A DNA stretch of 57,633 nucleotides from Gordonia malaquae NBRC 108250. GTDB taxonomy: Bacteria; Actinomycetota; Actinomycetes; Mycobacteriales; Mycobacteriaceae. The notes under the pieces are model-generated. The model saw only the letters and a list, made by a program, of their open reading frames with translations. It did no database searches and was not told the origin of the DNA. Each line of letters starts with the position of its first letter. Within the stretch, counting starts at the first letter, position 1. The translations under genes and the position numbers were made by a program. Below, in pieces: positions 1 to 8,648 of the stretch. The stretch covers positions 1 to 57,633 of the forward strand of contig NZ_BAOP01000031.1 of assembly GCF_000344135.1 (NCBI RefSeq), written 5' to 3'.

Positions 1-1
1 C

Positions 2-802
2 GTGAGCACTCTCGAACTCGACGTCGTGCTGACGAAGGACACCGTTCCGCTCGTATGGCACGACCCGTCGATCCAGGCCGACAAGTGCGTCGACACAGTT
101 CCCGCGTGGCCGGGCGACAAGCAGTTCCCCTACGTGGGCAAGGACGTCCACGACCTGACCTACCGCCAGGTGCAGACGCTTGTCTGCGACAAGAAGCTGG
201 TCGGCTTCCCCTCCGCCAAGCGAGTGATCGGCAACCGGATCGCGACGCTGCCGCAGGTCTTCGACCTCGCCTCCCGGTACCGCGGGAACAAGGTCCGGTT
301 CAACATCGAGACCAAGATCGAAGCGGAGGAGCGGTCACGCAGCGCGAAGCCCGCCGTCTTCGTGTCGACGATTCTGCGCGAGGTCCGTCGCGCACACCTC
401 GTCCGTCGAGTCGAGATCCAGAGCTTCGACTGGCGGAGCCTGCCGCTGGTCCGCGCGCAGGAGCCCTCGATCCCGCTGGTCGCCCTGTACGACGAGACGA
501 CATGGAAGCCCGGATCGCAGTGGCTCGGCTCGGTGCCGTACGGCCCGGATGTTGTCGCCGCCGCCGCTGCCGCCGGGTACGACGTCCTGTCCCCCGCGTT
601 CAAGCTGGTCGACCCGGGCCTGGTCGCCAGGGCGCACGCCGCAGGTCTCAGAGTGATCCCCTGGACGGTCAATGAGGTCTCCGACATCCGCAAGCAACTC
701 TCCTACGGCGTCGACGGCATCATCACCGACTACCCGACGCGCTTGCGCGGAGTCCTCGGGGACGAGGGATACCGACTGCCGAAGCCGGCCGTGCGGCGCT
801 GA
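2..802 (+). CDS. Glycerophosphodiester phosphodiesterase, C-terminal part (cut by window edge)
   Basis: This is the C-terminal part of a GDPD-type TIM-barrel enzyme, which hydrolyses glycerophosphodiesters to glycerol 3-phosphate and an alcohol. The first residues already read ELDVVLTKD followed by a VWHDPS segment. These are the metal-binding ExD and downstream His region that normally lie well inside the domain. The family's opening His-Arg-Gly motif and any signal peptide are therefore missing to the left, and the GTG at base 2 is probably an internal Val codon. The barrel continues through NIETK and ends with GIITDYPTRL, typical of the final strand. It converges on deoA with 13 bases between stops. 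The family call is firm; cellular location cannot be judged without the N terminus. Confidence 0.85.
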   Translation: MSTLELDVVLTKDTVPLVWHDPSIQADKCVDTVPAWPGDKQFPYVGKDVHDLTYRQVQTLVCDKKLVGFPSAKRVIGNRIATLPQVFDLASRYRGNKVRFNIETKIEAEERSRSAKPAVFVSTILREVRRAHLVRRVEIQSFDWRSLPLVRAQEPSIPLVALYDETTWKPGSQWLGSVPYGPDVVAAAAAAGYDVLSPAFKLVDPGLVARAHAAGLRVIPWTVNEVSDIRKQLSYGVDGIITDYPTRLRGVLGDEGYRLPKPAVRR

Positions 803-815
803 CCTCGGCGCCCTC

Positions 816-2108
816 TCAAGGGCAGCCAGAGACGACGCGGTCGAGGACGAGCGAGCGGCGGGCGGGTTCGGCGTCCCCGATCACCGCGTCCCCGATCACT
901 GCGGCCTCGGCCAGGGAGTCGAGAGCGGCGTCGAACCTCGATGCGTCGTCGGCGTGCAACGTGAACAGGGTCTGGCCCGCCCGCACTCGCTCTCCGATGC
1001 CCACGTGCCACTGAACACCCGCCGCGTACGACACCGCCTCCCCCGGACGCGAGCGACCCGCGCCGAGACGCCACGCCGCGTGGCCGACTGCGAGAGCGTC
1101 CAACGAGACGAGCACGCCGTCCGAGCCTGCACGGACCTCGTGGACGTGCCTCGGATCAGGCAGAGGCGCGTCGGGATCGCCTCCCTGTGCGGCGATCATC
1201 ATCCGCCACTTGTCCATCGCGCGCCCGTTCTGCAGGTTCTCCGCCGGGTCCACGTCCCCCAGTCCACCCGCGTCGAGCATCTCCCTCGCGAGGGCGAGAG
1301 TCAGTTCCACGACGTCCGACGGTCCGCCTCCGGCCAGCACCTCGACCGACTCCGCCACTTCCACGGCGTTGCCCGCCGAGCGACCGAGCGGCGTCGACAT
1401 GTCGGTGAGCAGAGCCCGGGTGTCGACCCCGGCGTCGGCTCCCAACGAGACCATCGCCCGAGCCAACTCCCGCGCGTCGTCGACGGACGGCAGAAATGCA
1501 CCCGACCCCGACTTCACGTCCAGCACCAGGGCCCGCGTGCCTTCGGCGATCTTCTTGCTCATGATGCTGCTCGCGATCAGTGGAATGGACGCGACTGTCC
1601 CGGTGACGTCGCGCAGCGCGTACAGCTTTCGGTCGGCTGGAGCGAGGTCGGCGGTCGCCGCGCAGATCACGGCACCCACGTCGCGAAGTTGCGCCGTCAT
1701 CTCGTCGACGCTCAACTCCGCCCGCCACCCGCGGATCGATTCGAGTTTGTCGAGCGTCCCACCGGTGTGGCCGAGTCCGCGGCCCGACAGTTGCGGAACC
1801 ACGAGCCCGTACGACGCGACGAGTGGTGTCAGCGGCAGCGTGATCTTGTCTCCGACGCCGCCCGTCGAATGTTTGTCGACTGTCGGGAGGTCGCCGAGGT
1901 CGAGGCGGACGCCGGAGTCGATCATCGCGGCCGTCCAGTCCGCGGTCTCCCGTCGTCCCATGCCGTTGAGCACGATCGCCATCAGCAACGACGACATCTG
2001 CTCGGGTGCGACGTCACCCGCGGTGAAGGCCTCGATGATCTCCGCGATCTGGGCCGTCGAGAGCTCCCGGCCGTCACGCTTGACCTCGATGACGCCGATC
2101 GGGTCCAT
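816..2108 (-). CDS. deoA: Thymidine phosphorylase
   Basis: Cytosolic thymidine phosphorylase of nucleoside salvage: thymidine plus phosphate gives thymine and 2-deoxyribose 1-phosphate. From ATG at 2108 the protein has 430 residues, the usual length. The phosphate-binding KHSTGGVGDK lies at about residues 79-88 and the family signature SGRGLGHTGGTLDK at about 108-121. The frame stays open to 2249, but that extra 47-residue Arg-rich stretch overlaps cdd and resembles no phosphorylase, so the start at 2108 was chosen. It overlaps the cdd stop by one base (TGATG), so the two are translationally coupled. The same cdd-deoA order next to sdh occurs in mycobacteria, as I recall (Rv3315c-Rv3314c). 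Confidence 0.95.
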   Translation of the reverse strand: MDPIGVIEVKRDGRELSTAQIAEIIEAFTAGDVAPEQMSSLLMAIVLNGMGRRETADWTAAMIDSGVRLDLGDLPTVDKHSTGGVGDKITLPLTPLVASYGLVVPQLSGRGLGHTGGTLDKLESIRGWRAELSVDEMTAQLRDVGAVICAATADLAPADRKLYALRDVTGTVASIPLIASSIMSKKIAEGTRALVLDVKSGSGAFLPSVDDARELARAMVSLGADAGVDTRALLTDMSTPLGRSAGNAVEVAESVEVLAGGGPSDVVELTLALAREMLDAGGLGDVDPAENLQNGRAMDKWRMMIAAQGGDPDAPLPDPRHVHEVRAGSDGVLVSLDALAVGHAAWRLGAGRSRPGEAVSYAAGVQWHVGIGERVRAGQTLFTLHADDASRFDAALDSLAEAAVIGDAVIGDAEPARRSLVLDRVVSGCP

Positions 2109-2527
2109 CACCGGCCCCGAACCGCGTCGAGGTGCGTCGGTCCGAACGCGTCCGGCAACAGCTCGCCGAGAGTCCGTGGACCCTCTGTTCCGTCGACGAG
2201 GAGCGACGGACCCCCGAACTCGAGGAGCACCTGTCTGCATCGCCCGCACGGCGTCAGCGGGGACCCGTGCGCGTCGACGACGGCGACAGCCGACAAAGCG
2301 CTTCCGGCGGGCCCGAGAACCCCCTGCGAAACACCGACTGAGACCAATGCCACCTCTGCGCAGACGCCGAGGCCGTATGAGACATTTTCCACATTGACTG
2401 AACTGATGATCTCGCCATCGAGAGTGATACCGGCCGCCCCGACCGGAAAGTGCGAGTAGGGAGCATAAGCCCTGGTCATCGCCGCGGTCGCGGCTCTGCG
2501 GAGCAGGTCGAACTCGATCTGGGTCAC
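2108..2527 (-). CDS. cdd: Cytidine deaminase
   Basis: Zinc-dependent cytidine/deoxycytidine deaminase that feeds uridine nucleosides into salvage together with deoA. The 139-residue product has the NVENVSYGL substrate loop (about 45-53), the zinc/catalytic CAE at 56-58 and PCGRCRQ at about 93-99, giving three zinc cysteines and the catalytic Glu58. The start is GTG at 2527, which has a purine-rich ribosome site (GAAGAGGGA) just upstream. A longer frame to 2611 would add 28 residues foreign to the family. The gene is divergent from sdhC across about 200 bases that contain an IdeR-like box. Confidence 0.95.
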   Translation of the reverse strand: MTQIEFDLLRRAATAAMTRAYAPYSHFPVGAAGITLDGEIISSVNVENVSYGLGVCAEVALVSVGVSQGVLGPAGSALSAVAVVDAHGSPLTPCGRCRQVLLEFGGPSLLVDGTEGPRTLGELLPDAFGPTHLDAVRGR

Positions 2528-2556
2528 AATTCCCTCTTCCTGAACTCGCGGTAACA

Positions 2557-2575
2557 AAAGGTAAGGCATGCCTAA
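2557..2575. promoter_or_regulatory. Candidate IdeR/DtxR iron box between cdd and sdhC
   Basis: The 19 bases AAAGGTAAGGCATGCCTAA contain a perfect 10-base palindrome (AGGCATGCCT). They match 13 of 19 positions of the DtxR/IdeR consensus TTAGGTTAGSCTAACCTWA as I remember it. The site is 30 bases upstream of the cdd start and about 150 upstream of sdhC. Iron-dependent control of succinate dehydrogenase, a major Fe-S enzyme, is known in related actinobacteria, so the location is sensible. Binding is inferred, not shown. Confidence 0.4.
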
Positions 2576-2726
2576 TGAAATTGCGGGAGGCTGATCACAT
2601 TGTTCGGGCAATTCACGATAGGCCTCAGCTTAGGTTTAAAGTCAGGTGCGATGGGTCCCGCCGCGACGTCTCGCGTCGCCCGAGGTCCTCCACAATTATC
2701 GACGACTTTGGAGGCGTAGTTCCGCG

Positions 2727-3134
2727 ATGAGCACCCCCACGGAGGTTGCACCCGCACCGGTGCGCAAACGATCTCTCTACAGAGGTGACCCAGGAATGTG
2801 GTCGTGGGTGTTGCACCGCATCACCGGCGTCTCCATCTTCTTCTTCCTCTTCGTTCACGTTCTCGACACCGCGGTCATCCGCGTCGACGCGAACGCGTAC
2901 ACCGAGATCATCGAGACCTACAAGACGCCGCTCATCGGCCTCATGGAGATCGGCCTCGTGTTCTGCGTGCTGTACCACGCACTGAACGGCGTCCGGATCA
3001 TCCTCGTCGACTTCTGGTCGAAGGGACCCAAGTACCAGCGTCAGATGCTCTGGGCGATCCTCAGCATCTTCGCGATCGTGTTCATTGCAGCCGCCGCGCG
3101 CATGCTGCAGATCCTGATCACCCACGCACTGTAG
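2727..3134 (+). CDS. sdhC: Succinate dehydrogenase cytochrome b556 subunit
   Basis: Membrane anchor subunit of succinate:menaquinone oxidoreductase (complex II). The 135-residue protein has three hydrophobic helices and the family HRITG motif at about 30-34. Candidate haem/quinone-site histidines include His44 (FVHVLDT) and His84 (YHALNGVR). ATG at 2727 was chosen because GGAGGCG lies about 10 bases upstream and because the 27 extra residues of the longer frame are Arg-rich and unlike SdhC. It is the first gene of a tight sdhCDAB operon, with 18 bases to sdhD. Confidence 0.95.
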   Translation: MSTPTEVAPAPVRKRSLYRGDPGMWSWVLHRITGVSIFFFLFVHVLDTAVIRVDANAYTEIIETYKTPLIGLMEIGLVFCVLYHALNGVRIILVDFWSKGPKYQRQMLWAILSIFAIVFIAAAARMLQILITHAL

Positions 3135-3152
3135 GACCGAGGAGAAGACACC

Positions 3153-3584
3153 ATGACTGAAGTCAAGACACTCGGCACCGACTACGACCGCCCCGCCAGC
3201 CTGGACAACCCGCGCAGCCCGCGGGCCCGCAAGGGCGGCAACTTCGAGAAGTACGCGTGGATGTTCATGCGCTTCTCGGGCCTGGCGCTCATCATCCTCA
3301 CGTTCGGCCACATGTTCATCATGCTGATGGTCGACGACGGCGTGCACCGCATCGATGCGGGCTTCGTCGCCGATCGCTGGAAGGAGCCCTTCTGGCAGAT
3401 CTGGGACCTCTGCATGCTGTGGCTCGCCCAGCTGCACGGCGCGAACGGCGTCCGCACCGTCATCGCCGACTACTCGCGCAAGGACAGCACCCGCTTCTGG
3501 CTGAACGCGCTGCTCGGCCTGTCGATGCTGCTCGTGCTGATCCTCGGCACGTACGCGATCCTCACCTTCGGCAACGCCGGCTAA
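3153..3584 (+). CDS. sdhD: Succinate dehydrogenase hydrophobic anchor subunit
   Basis: Second membrane anchor of complex II, 143 residues with three transmembrane helices after a polar N terminus of about 35 residues. A conserved His in the first helix region (LTFGHMF) and the LHGANGVR segment preceding the third helix fit the haem/quinone pocket of this family. A GAGGAGA ribosome site precedes the ATG. It lies between sdhC and sdhA, with 16 bases to sdhA. The identity follows from hydropathy, motif and operon position together, since the anchors diverge in sequence. Confidence 0.93.
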   Translation: MTEVKTLGTDYDRPASLDNPRSPRARKGGNFEKYAWMFMRFSGLALIILTFGHMFIMLMVDDGVHRIDAGFVADRWKEPFWQIWDLCMLWLAQLHGANGVRTVIADYSRKDSTRFWLNALLGLSMLLVLILGTYAILTFGNAG

Positions 3585-3600
3585 GGAGATTTGACTACCC

Positions 3601-5355
3601 ATGCAGGAACATCGCTATGACGTCGTCATCATCGGTGCAGGTGGCGCAGGCATGCGCGCGGCCATCGAGGCCGCGCCCCGCGCACGCACCGCGGTGCTGA
3701 CGAAGCTCTACCCGACTCGCAGCCACACCGGCGCGGCTCAGGGCGGCATGTGCGCCGCTCTCGCCAACGTCGAGGAGGACAACTGGGAGTGGCACACCTT
3801 CGACACGGTCAAGGGCGGCGACTACATCGTCGACCAGGACGCCGCCGAGATCATGGCCAAGGAGGCCATCGACGCGGTGCTCGACCTGGAGAAGATGGGC
3901 CTGCCGTTCAACCGCACCCCGGAAGGCCGCATCGACCAGCGTCGATTCGGCGGTCACACCCGTGACCACGGCAAGGCTCCGGTGCGTCGCGCCTGCTACG
4001 CGGCCGACCGCACCGGCCACATGATCCTTCAGACGCTGTACCAGAACTGCGTCAAGCACGACGTCGAGTTCTTCAACGAGTTCTACGCACTCGACATCAA
4101 CATGACGACCGACGAGAACGGCGAGCCCGTCGCCAACGGCGTCGTCGCCTACGAACTGTCGACCGGCGAGATCCACGTCTTCCACGCGAAGTCGATCGTG
4201 TTCGCGACCGGCGGCTCGGGTCGCATGTACAAGACGACGTCGAATGCCCACACCCTCACCGGTGACGGCATGGGCATCGTGTTCCGCAAGGGCCTTCCCC
4301 TGGAGGACATGGAGTTCCACCAGTTCCACCCGACAGGTCTCGCAGGCCTCGGCATCCTCATCTCGGAGGCTGTGCGCGGCGAGGGCGGCATCCTGCGCAA
4401 CGCCGACGGCGAGCGCTTCATGGAGCGCTACGCCCCCACCATCAAGGACCTCGCACCGCGCGACATCGTCGCCCGCTCGATGGTTCTCGAGGTGCTCGAA
4501 GGCCGCGGCGCCGGTCCGAACAAGGACTACGTGTACATCGACGTCCGCCACCTCGGCGAGGACGTGCTCAACGAGAAGCTGCCGGACATCACCGAGTTCT
4601 CGCGCACCTACCTCGGTGTGGACCCGGTGACCGAACTGGTCCCGGTCTACCCGACCTGTCACTACGTGATGGGCGGCATCCCGACCACCATCACCGGCCA
4701 GGTGCTCAGCAACAACGAGCAGGTCGTCCACGGCCTGTTCGCCGCAGGCGAGTGCGCCTGCGTGTCGGTGCACGGCGCCAACCGCCTCGGCACCAACTCG
4801 CTGCTCGACATCAACGTCTTCGGTCGTCGTGCGGGCATCGCCGCCGCCGAGTACGCGAACTCTGCCGAGTTCACCGAACTCGAAGAGGCTCCGACCGCGA
4901 TGGTCGACGAGTGGCTGGAAGGCCTGCTCTCCGAGCACGGCAACGAGCGTGTCGCCGACATCCGCACCGAACTGCAGCAGCTCATGGACAACAACGCCTC
5001 GGTGTTCCGTACCGACGAGACGCTGACGAACGCCCTGAACGGCGTCCGCGAGCTCAAGGAGCGGTACAACCACATCCGCGTCCACGACAAGGGTCGTCGC
5101 TTCAACACCGACCTGCTCGAGGCCGTCGAGCTGGGCTTCCTGCTCGAGATGGCCGAGGTGACCGTCGCAGGTGCACTGAACCGCAAGGAGTCGCGCGGCG
5201 GACACGCACGCGAGGACTACCCGGATCGTGACGACGCGAACTACATGGTCCACACCATGGCGTACAAGAAGGGCAAGGGCCTGCTCGCCGACATCGAGCT
5301 CGACTACAAGCCCGTCGTCCAGACCCGCTACGAGCCGATGGAGCGTAAGTACTGA
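3601..5355 (+). CDS. sdhA: Succinate dehydrogenase flavoprotein subunit
   Basis: Catalytic FAD subunit that oxidises succinate to fumarate in the TCA cycle. The 584-residue protein starts with the FAD-binding VVIIGAGGAGMRAA (about 8-21). It has the covalent-flavin His42 in RSHTGAAQGG, the substrate-binding HQFHPTG, the active-site segment SEAVRGEGG and the C-terminal HGANRLGTNSLLD. The stop and the sdhB start share one base (TGATG), implying coupled translation. No catalytic residue appears altered. Confidence 0.98.
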   Translation: MQEHRYDVVIIGAGGAGMRAAIEAAPRARTAVLTKLYPTRSHTGAAQGGMCAALANVEEDNWEWHTFDTVKGGDYIVDQDAAEIMAKEAIDAVLDLEKMGLPFNRTPEGRIDQRRFGGHTRDHGKAPVRRACYAADRTGHMILQTLYQNCVKHDVEFFNEFYALDINMTTDENGEPVANGVVAYELSTGEIHVFHAKSIVFATGGSGRMYKTTSNAHTLTGDGMGIVFRKGLPLEDMEFHQFHPTGLAGLGILISEAVRGEGGILRNADGERFMERYAPTIKDLAPRDIVARSMVLEVLEGRGAGPNKDYVYIDVRHLGEDVLNEKLPDITEFSRTYLGVDPVTELVPVYPTCHYVMGGIPTTITGQVLSNNEQVVHGLFAAGECACVSVHGANRLGTNSLLDINVFGRRAGIAAAEYANSAEFTELEEAPTAMVDEWLEGLLSEHGNERVADIRTELQQLMDNNASVFRTDETLTNALNGVRELKERYNHIRVHDKGRRFNTDLLEAVELGFLLEMAEVTVAGALNRKESRGGHAREDYPDRDDANYMVHTMAYKKGKGLLADIELDYKPVVQTRYEPMERKY

Positions 5356-6137
5356 TGACTGCCACTTTGGAGAATCCAGCAACGAGCGAGCCCGCACTGC
5401 CCCCGGTTCCGGCCGAGGCGACCATGGTCACGCTCAAGATCTTCCGGTTCAACCCGGAGGATCCCGACGCGCAGGGCTTCGAGAGCTTCCGCGTGCCGGC
5501 ACTGCCGACCGACCGGCTGCTCAACCTGCTCCTTTATGTGAAGGGCTACCTCGACGGCTCGCTGACGTTCCGCCGCTCGTGCGCGCACGGCGTCTGCGGC
5601 AGTGACGCGATGCGCATCAACGGCGTGAACCGTCTCGCCTGCAAGCTCCTCATGAAGGATCTGCTGCCCAAGGACTCGTCGAAGGAGATCACCATCTCCA
5701 TCGAGCCGATCAAGGGCCTTCCGGTGGAGAAGGACCTGGTCGTCAACATGGAGCCGTTCTTCGACGCGTTCCGTGCGATCAAGCCGTTCCTGATCACCTC
5801 GGGCAACGAGCCGACCGCGGAACGCCTGCAGAGCCAGGCCGACCGCGCCCGCTTCGACGACACCACCAAGTGCATCCTGTGTGCGTGCTGCACCACGAGC
5901 TGCCCGGTGTTCTGGAACGAGGGCTCGTACTTCGGTCCGGCCGCGATCGTGAACGCTCACCGCTTCATCTTCGACAGCCGTGACGAGGCGGCCGCCGAGC
6001 GTCTCGACATCCTGAACGACGTCGACGGTGTGTGGCGCTGCCGCACCACCTTCAACTGCACCGACGCGTGCCCCCGCGGCATCCAGGTGACGCAGGCGAT
6101 CCAGGAAGTCAAGCGCGCACTGATGTTCTCGCGCTAG
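5355..6137 (+). CDS. sdhB: Succinate dehydrogenase iron-sulfur subunit
   Basis: Electron-transfer subunit of complex II, 260 residues. The [2Fe-2S] site is SCAHGVCGSD followed by a Cys in RLAC; Asp at the third position is also usual in E. coli SdhB. The [4Fe-4S] and [3Fe-4S] motifs are CILCACCTTSCP and CRTTFNCTDACP. A 20-residue N-terminal extension precedes the ferredoxin fold. It is the last gene of sdhCDAB and is followed 30 bases later by a strong terminator hairpin. Confidence 0.97.
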   Translation: MTATLENPATSEPALPPVPAEATMVTLKIFRFNPEDPDAQGFESFRVPALPTDRLLNLLLYVKGYLDGSLTFRRSCAHGVCGSDAMRINGVNRLACKLLMKDLLPKDSSKEITISIEPIKGLPVEKDLVVNMEPFFDAFRAIKPFLITSGNEPTAERLQSQADRARFDDTTKCILCACCTTSCPVFWNEGSYFGPAAIVNAHRFIFDSRDEAAAERLDILNDVDGVWRCRTTFNCTDACPRGIQVTQAIQEVKRALMFSR

Positions 6138-6169
6138 TTTCTCGCAGACCTTTCTCTGCAGCCCCGGAA

Positions 6170-6204
6170 GGGCCCCGACCACCAGGTCGGGGCCCATTTC
6201 CGTT
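6170..6204 (+). terminator. Rho-independent-type terminator of sdhCDAB
   Basis: Perfect 11-base-pair stem (GGGCCCCGACC / GGTCGGGGCCC) with a four-base loop ACCA, followed by the T-rich ATTTCCGTTT. It lies 32 bases beyond the sdhB stop and points in the operon direction. Confidence 0.85.
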
Positions 6205-6320
6205 TCCCTCGAGCGACCGCTTCCCTACTGCTTCCTTGAGCGCCGAGCGTCATCCGAACCATCGCTTTTCCGGCACCCGAGGCGGCATTTCGATGTGACG
6301 CACCGTACGCTCAGGCGGTC

Positions 6321-7601
6321 ATGATCTCCCGCATCTCACGTGTGGGCGCGGCACTCGCCGTCGCCGCCGCCGCAGTCCTGTCCACCCCCGTCTGCGTCTC
6401 CCATGCCGACCCGGTGGCCGGAGTCGACGGTTACGTTCCTGCGCCCACGCCGGACACCGACGACTGCCCGCATCGAGTTCACACTCCCCCGGCGATCGAC
6501 GAGTCGGAAGTGGTCCAGCCCGGCCAGACCACACCCACCCCGCTGCCGGTGCCCACGCCGGCCGTCGGCGGCGCGAAGCTGGCAGGGTGCGGCGTGGTGG
6601 CCGACCCGAAGGCCGGAGACGTCCCCGCGAACCTCACGAGTGCAGGATGGCTCATCGCCGACCTCGACACCGGGGCCGTCATCGCGGCGAAGGACCCGCA
6701 CGGCCGCTACCGTCCGGCGTCCACCATCAAGACCCTGCTCGCCCTGACCGCGTTGAAGGAGCTCAAGCTCGACACCGTCGTCACCGGTACCACGGACGAC
6801 TACGGAGTCGAAGGCGATTCGTGCGGCATCGGCCCCGGCGGCACGTACACCGTCCGCGAGCTGCTGACCGGACTGCTCATGGTGTCCGGCAACGACTGCG
6901 CCAATGCACTCGCGCGAGAGCTCGGCGGTCGCGAACAGGCACTCGGGAAGATGAACGCCGAAGCGAAGGCCATCGGCGCCGTCGACACACGTGCGGCCAG
7001 CCCGTCCGGTCTGGATGCACCCGGCATGTCGACGTCGCCTTTCGACCTGGCGTTGATCTTCCGCGAAGCGATGCGCAACGCCGACTTCCGGCACATGATC
7101 TCGTTGACCGAATTCAAGTTCCCCGGTTTCCCCGCTCTGAAGGACGTTCCGGGCGACAACGCCCATCCGGGGTACATGATGGCGACGTCGAACGCTCTGC
7201 TCCGCGACGGGTATCCCGGCATGCTCGGCGGCAAGACTGGTTTCACCGATGACGCGCTGAAGACGTTCGTCGCGGGCGTCGAGCGGGACGGCAAGCGCCT
7301 GGTGATCGTTCAGATGGCGGGCCTGACCGTTGCAGGCGACACATACGTTCAGCAAGCGCAGCGCATGATCGACTACGGGTTTGCCGCACCCGCCGGAACC
7401 AGTGTGGGTTCGCTTGCCCACAGCGGAGACAACGCTCACTCGCCCTTCTCTCCGGCGCCCGAACTTGTGGCGGCAGCATCCGACGAACCGTCCCATATCG
7501 GTCGCAACACGCTGATCGTGGTCGCCATCGTGCTGGCAGCAGCGGCCGTCGCAGGCGGCGCTGTGCTGCGGAAACGTGCCGCAGACTCCGGCACGGACTG
7601 A
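6321..7601 (+). CDS. dacB: D-alanyl-D-alanine carboxypeptidase (penicillin-binding protein, S11 family)
   Basis: Low-molecular-weight penicillin-binding protein that trims the terminal D-Ala from peptidoglycan stem peptides. The 426-residue protein has an N-terminal signal segment (about 1-29) and a Pro-rich linker to about residue 85. The catalytic domain shows STIK at 134-137 (nucleophile Ser134), SGN at 189-191 and KTG at 305-307. A single C-terminal membrane helix (about 397-415) ends in basic residues. This is the membrane-anchored S11 layout, resembling M. tuberculosis DacB1, which also lies downstream of sdh as I recall. It stands alone between the sdh terminator and a secreted-protein gene. 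Confidence 0.93.
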   Translation: MISRISRVGAALAVAAAAVLSTPVCVSHADPVAGVDGYVPAPTPDTDDCPHRVHTPPAIDESEVVQPGQTTPTPLPVPTPAVGGAKLAGCGVVADPKAGDVPANLTSAGWLIADLDTGAVIAAKDPHGRYRPASTIKTLLALTALKELKLDTVVTGTTDDYGVEGDSCGIGPGGTYTVRELLTGLLMVSGNDCANALARELGGREQALGKMNAEAKAIGAVDTRAASPSGLDAPGMSTSPFDLALIFREAMRNADFRHMISLTEFKFPGFPALKDVPGDNAHPGYMMATSNALLRDGYPGMLGGKTGFTDDALKTFVAGVERDGKRLVIVQMAGLTVAGDTYVQQAQRMIDYGFAAPAGTSVGSLAHSGDNAHSPFSPAPELVAAASDEPSHIGRNTLIVVAIVLAAAAVAGGAVLRKRAADSGTD

Positions 7602-7799
7602 CTGACGGCCCGGCGTCTCCGAGCCGCCGGACACCTGTTTTGTGCCAAACCATTCGATCGATCGATCGGTTCGTGCCTTCTCCCACAATGGCGGGCCATC
7701 GACCCGTTATCCCAGTGTTACGTTTCACAGACGTGTTGCGGCAGTGTTGCCACTCACTCTCCTCCCATTTCCACACGTCATCCGTTGAACGGAGCCCCG

Positions 7800-8579
7800 A
7801 TGACTCACGCCCCTACGCGCCACCGCCTGGTGTCGCTCGCTGCCGCCGCCGCTGTTGCCGGCGCCGGACTGACCGCCGCCATCGCCGCGCCCACCCAGGG
7901 CACCGCTGACGCTGCGGCCTGTGTCAATGAGCACTCGGTCAAGAAGACGCTGATCGTCAACTACGGCCTCACCAAGTCAGTCCCCGAGACGGTCGGCCAG
8001 GGCCAGCCGATCACCTACTCGCTCTCGGTGACCACCGACAGCATCGGCAACCCCTACGTCCAGGGCGTGTGGGACATCCCGCCGAAGGAACTGCAGAGCG
8101 TGAAGCCCACCGTCAAGATCAAGGCGTTCACGCTGATCGGCGGCATCCTGGGTGGCGGAGGCGCATTCGGCAAGCTGATCAACGAAGAGACCGTTCCGCC
8201 TGCCGAGGTGATCAAGGACGGCACCAGTTGGAAGATCAGCCATACCGGTTGGGCGGTCTTCTCGGGCCAGTCGTTCACGGCTGAGTTCACCTACAAGCCG
8301 CCGGCCAGTTACACGGCGGGCAAGCAGATCACCAGTGGTGGCGCAGCGTTCAAGGCGACCCCCGCACCGCCGCTCGGCTACCTCGAACTCGGCCAGCTGA
8401 CCGCGTGCACCACGGTCCGCGCTCCCAACGCAGGTGAAGCAGTTCTCGGCAGCCTCGACTCGGCGGGCCTCGGCTCCGCTGAAGGGCAGCTGTCGAGCAC
8501 CGGTTCGCTCGTCGACATCATCCCCGGTCTGATCGGCGGCATCGGTGGCGGCGACAAGAAGGAAGAACCGAAGAAGTAG
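7800..8579 (+). CDS. Secreted protein of unknown function (paralogue 1 of 2)
   Basis: Not recognised as a named family. The 259-residue product has an Ala-rich signal peptide, probably cleaved near ADA-AACV, so it is exported. The mature part is predicted to be beta-rich. It contains IGNPYVQGVWDIPPK, a segment shared almost exactly with the gene at 10862 ([15 protein letters not shown]). Both also share an LTAC segment with a second Cys, a following GEA, and a C-terminal GGIGGG, so the two are paralogues. An N-terminal Cys plus the LTAC Cys could form a disulfide. ATG at 7800 was chosen because GGAG lies six bases upstream; a TTG at 7785 is the alternative. A very strong hairpin ends the gene. 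Confidence 0.8.
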   Translation: MTHAPTRHRLVSLAAAAAVAGAGLTAAIAAPTQGTADAAACVNEHSVKKTLIVNYGLTKSVPETVGQGQPITYSLSVTTDSIGNPYVQGVWDIPPKELQSVKPTVKIKAFTLIGGILGGGGAFGKLINEETVPPAEVIKDGTSWKISHTGWAVFSGQSFTAEFTYKPPASYTAGKQITSGGAAFKATPAPPLGYLELGQLTACTTVRAPNAGEAVLGSLDSAGLGSAEGQLSSTGSLVDIIPGLIGGIGGGDKKEEPKK

Positions 8580-8587
8580 CCTTCAGC

Positions 8588-8633
8588 CAACAAACGAGCC
8601 CGTCCCACTTCCGTGGGACGGGCTCGTTTGTTG
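8588..8633. terminator. Bidirectional terminator between convergent genes
   Basis: Perfect 21-base-pair stem around a TTCC loop (arm begins CAACAAACGAGCCCGTC), with A-rich and T-rich flanks on the two sides. It sits between the stop of the secreted-protein gene (+) and the stop of yhjD (-), so it can terminate both transcripts. Confidence 0.9.
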
Positions 8634-8648
8634 TTGTGGTGTCTCTCG

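Noticed and set aside
2618..2642. Second iron box near sdhC (TTAGG half-site)
   Set aside because: Only one half-site matches; the opposing half is absent.
3595..5397. 600-residue open frame antisense to sdhA
   Set aside because: Composition (Val/Asp/Arg-rich, no motif) is that of a GC-driven shadow of a strongly conserved gene; no ribosome site or family resemblance.
7649..7668. Short run of GATC/CGAT repeats
   Set aside because: Only about three units of a self-complementary tetramer; likely chance in GC-rich sequence.
7800..8579. MspA-type porin
   Set aside because: Secreted and of similar size, but without recognisable MspA motifs; the shared features are with the local paralogue only.
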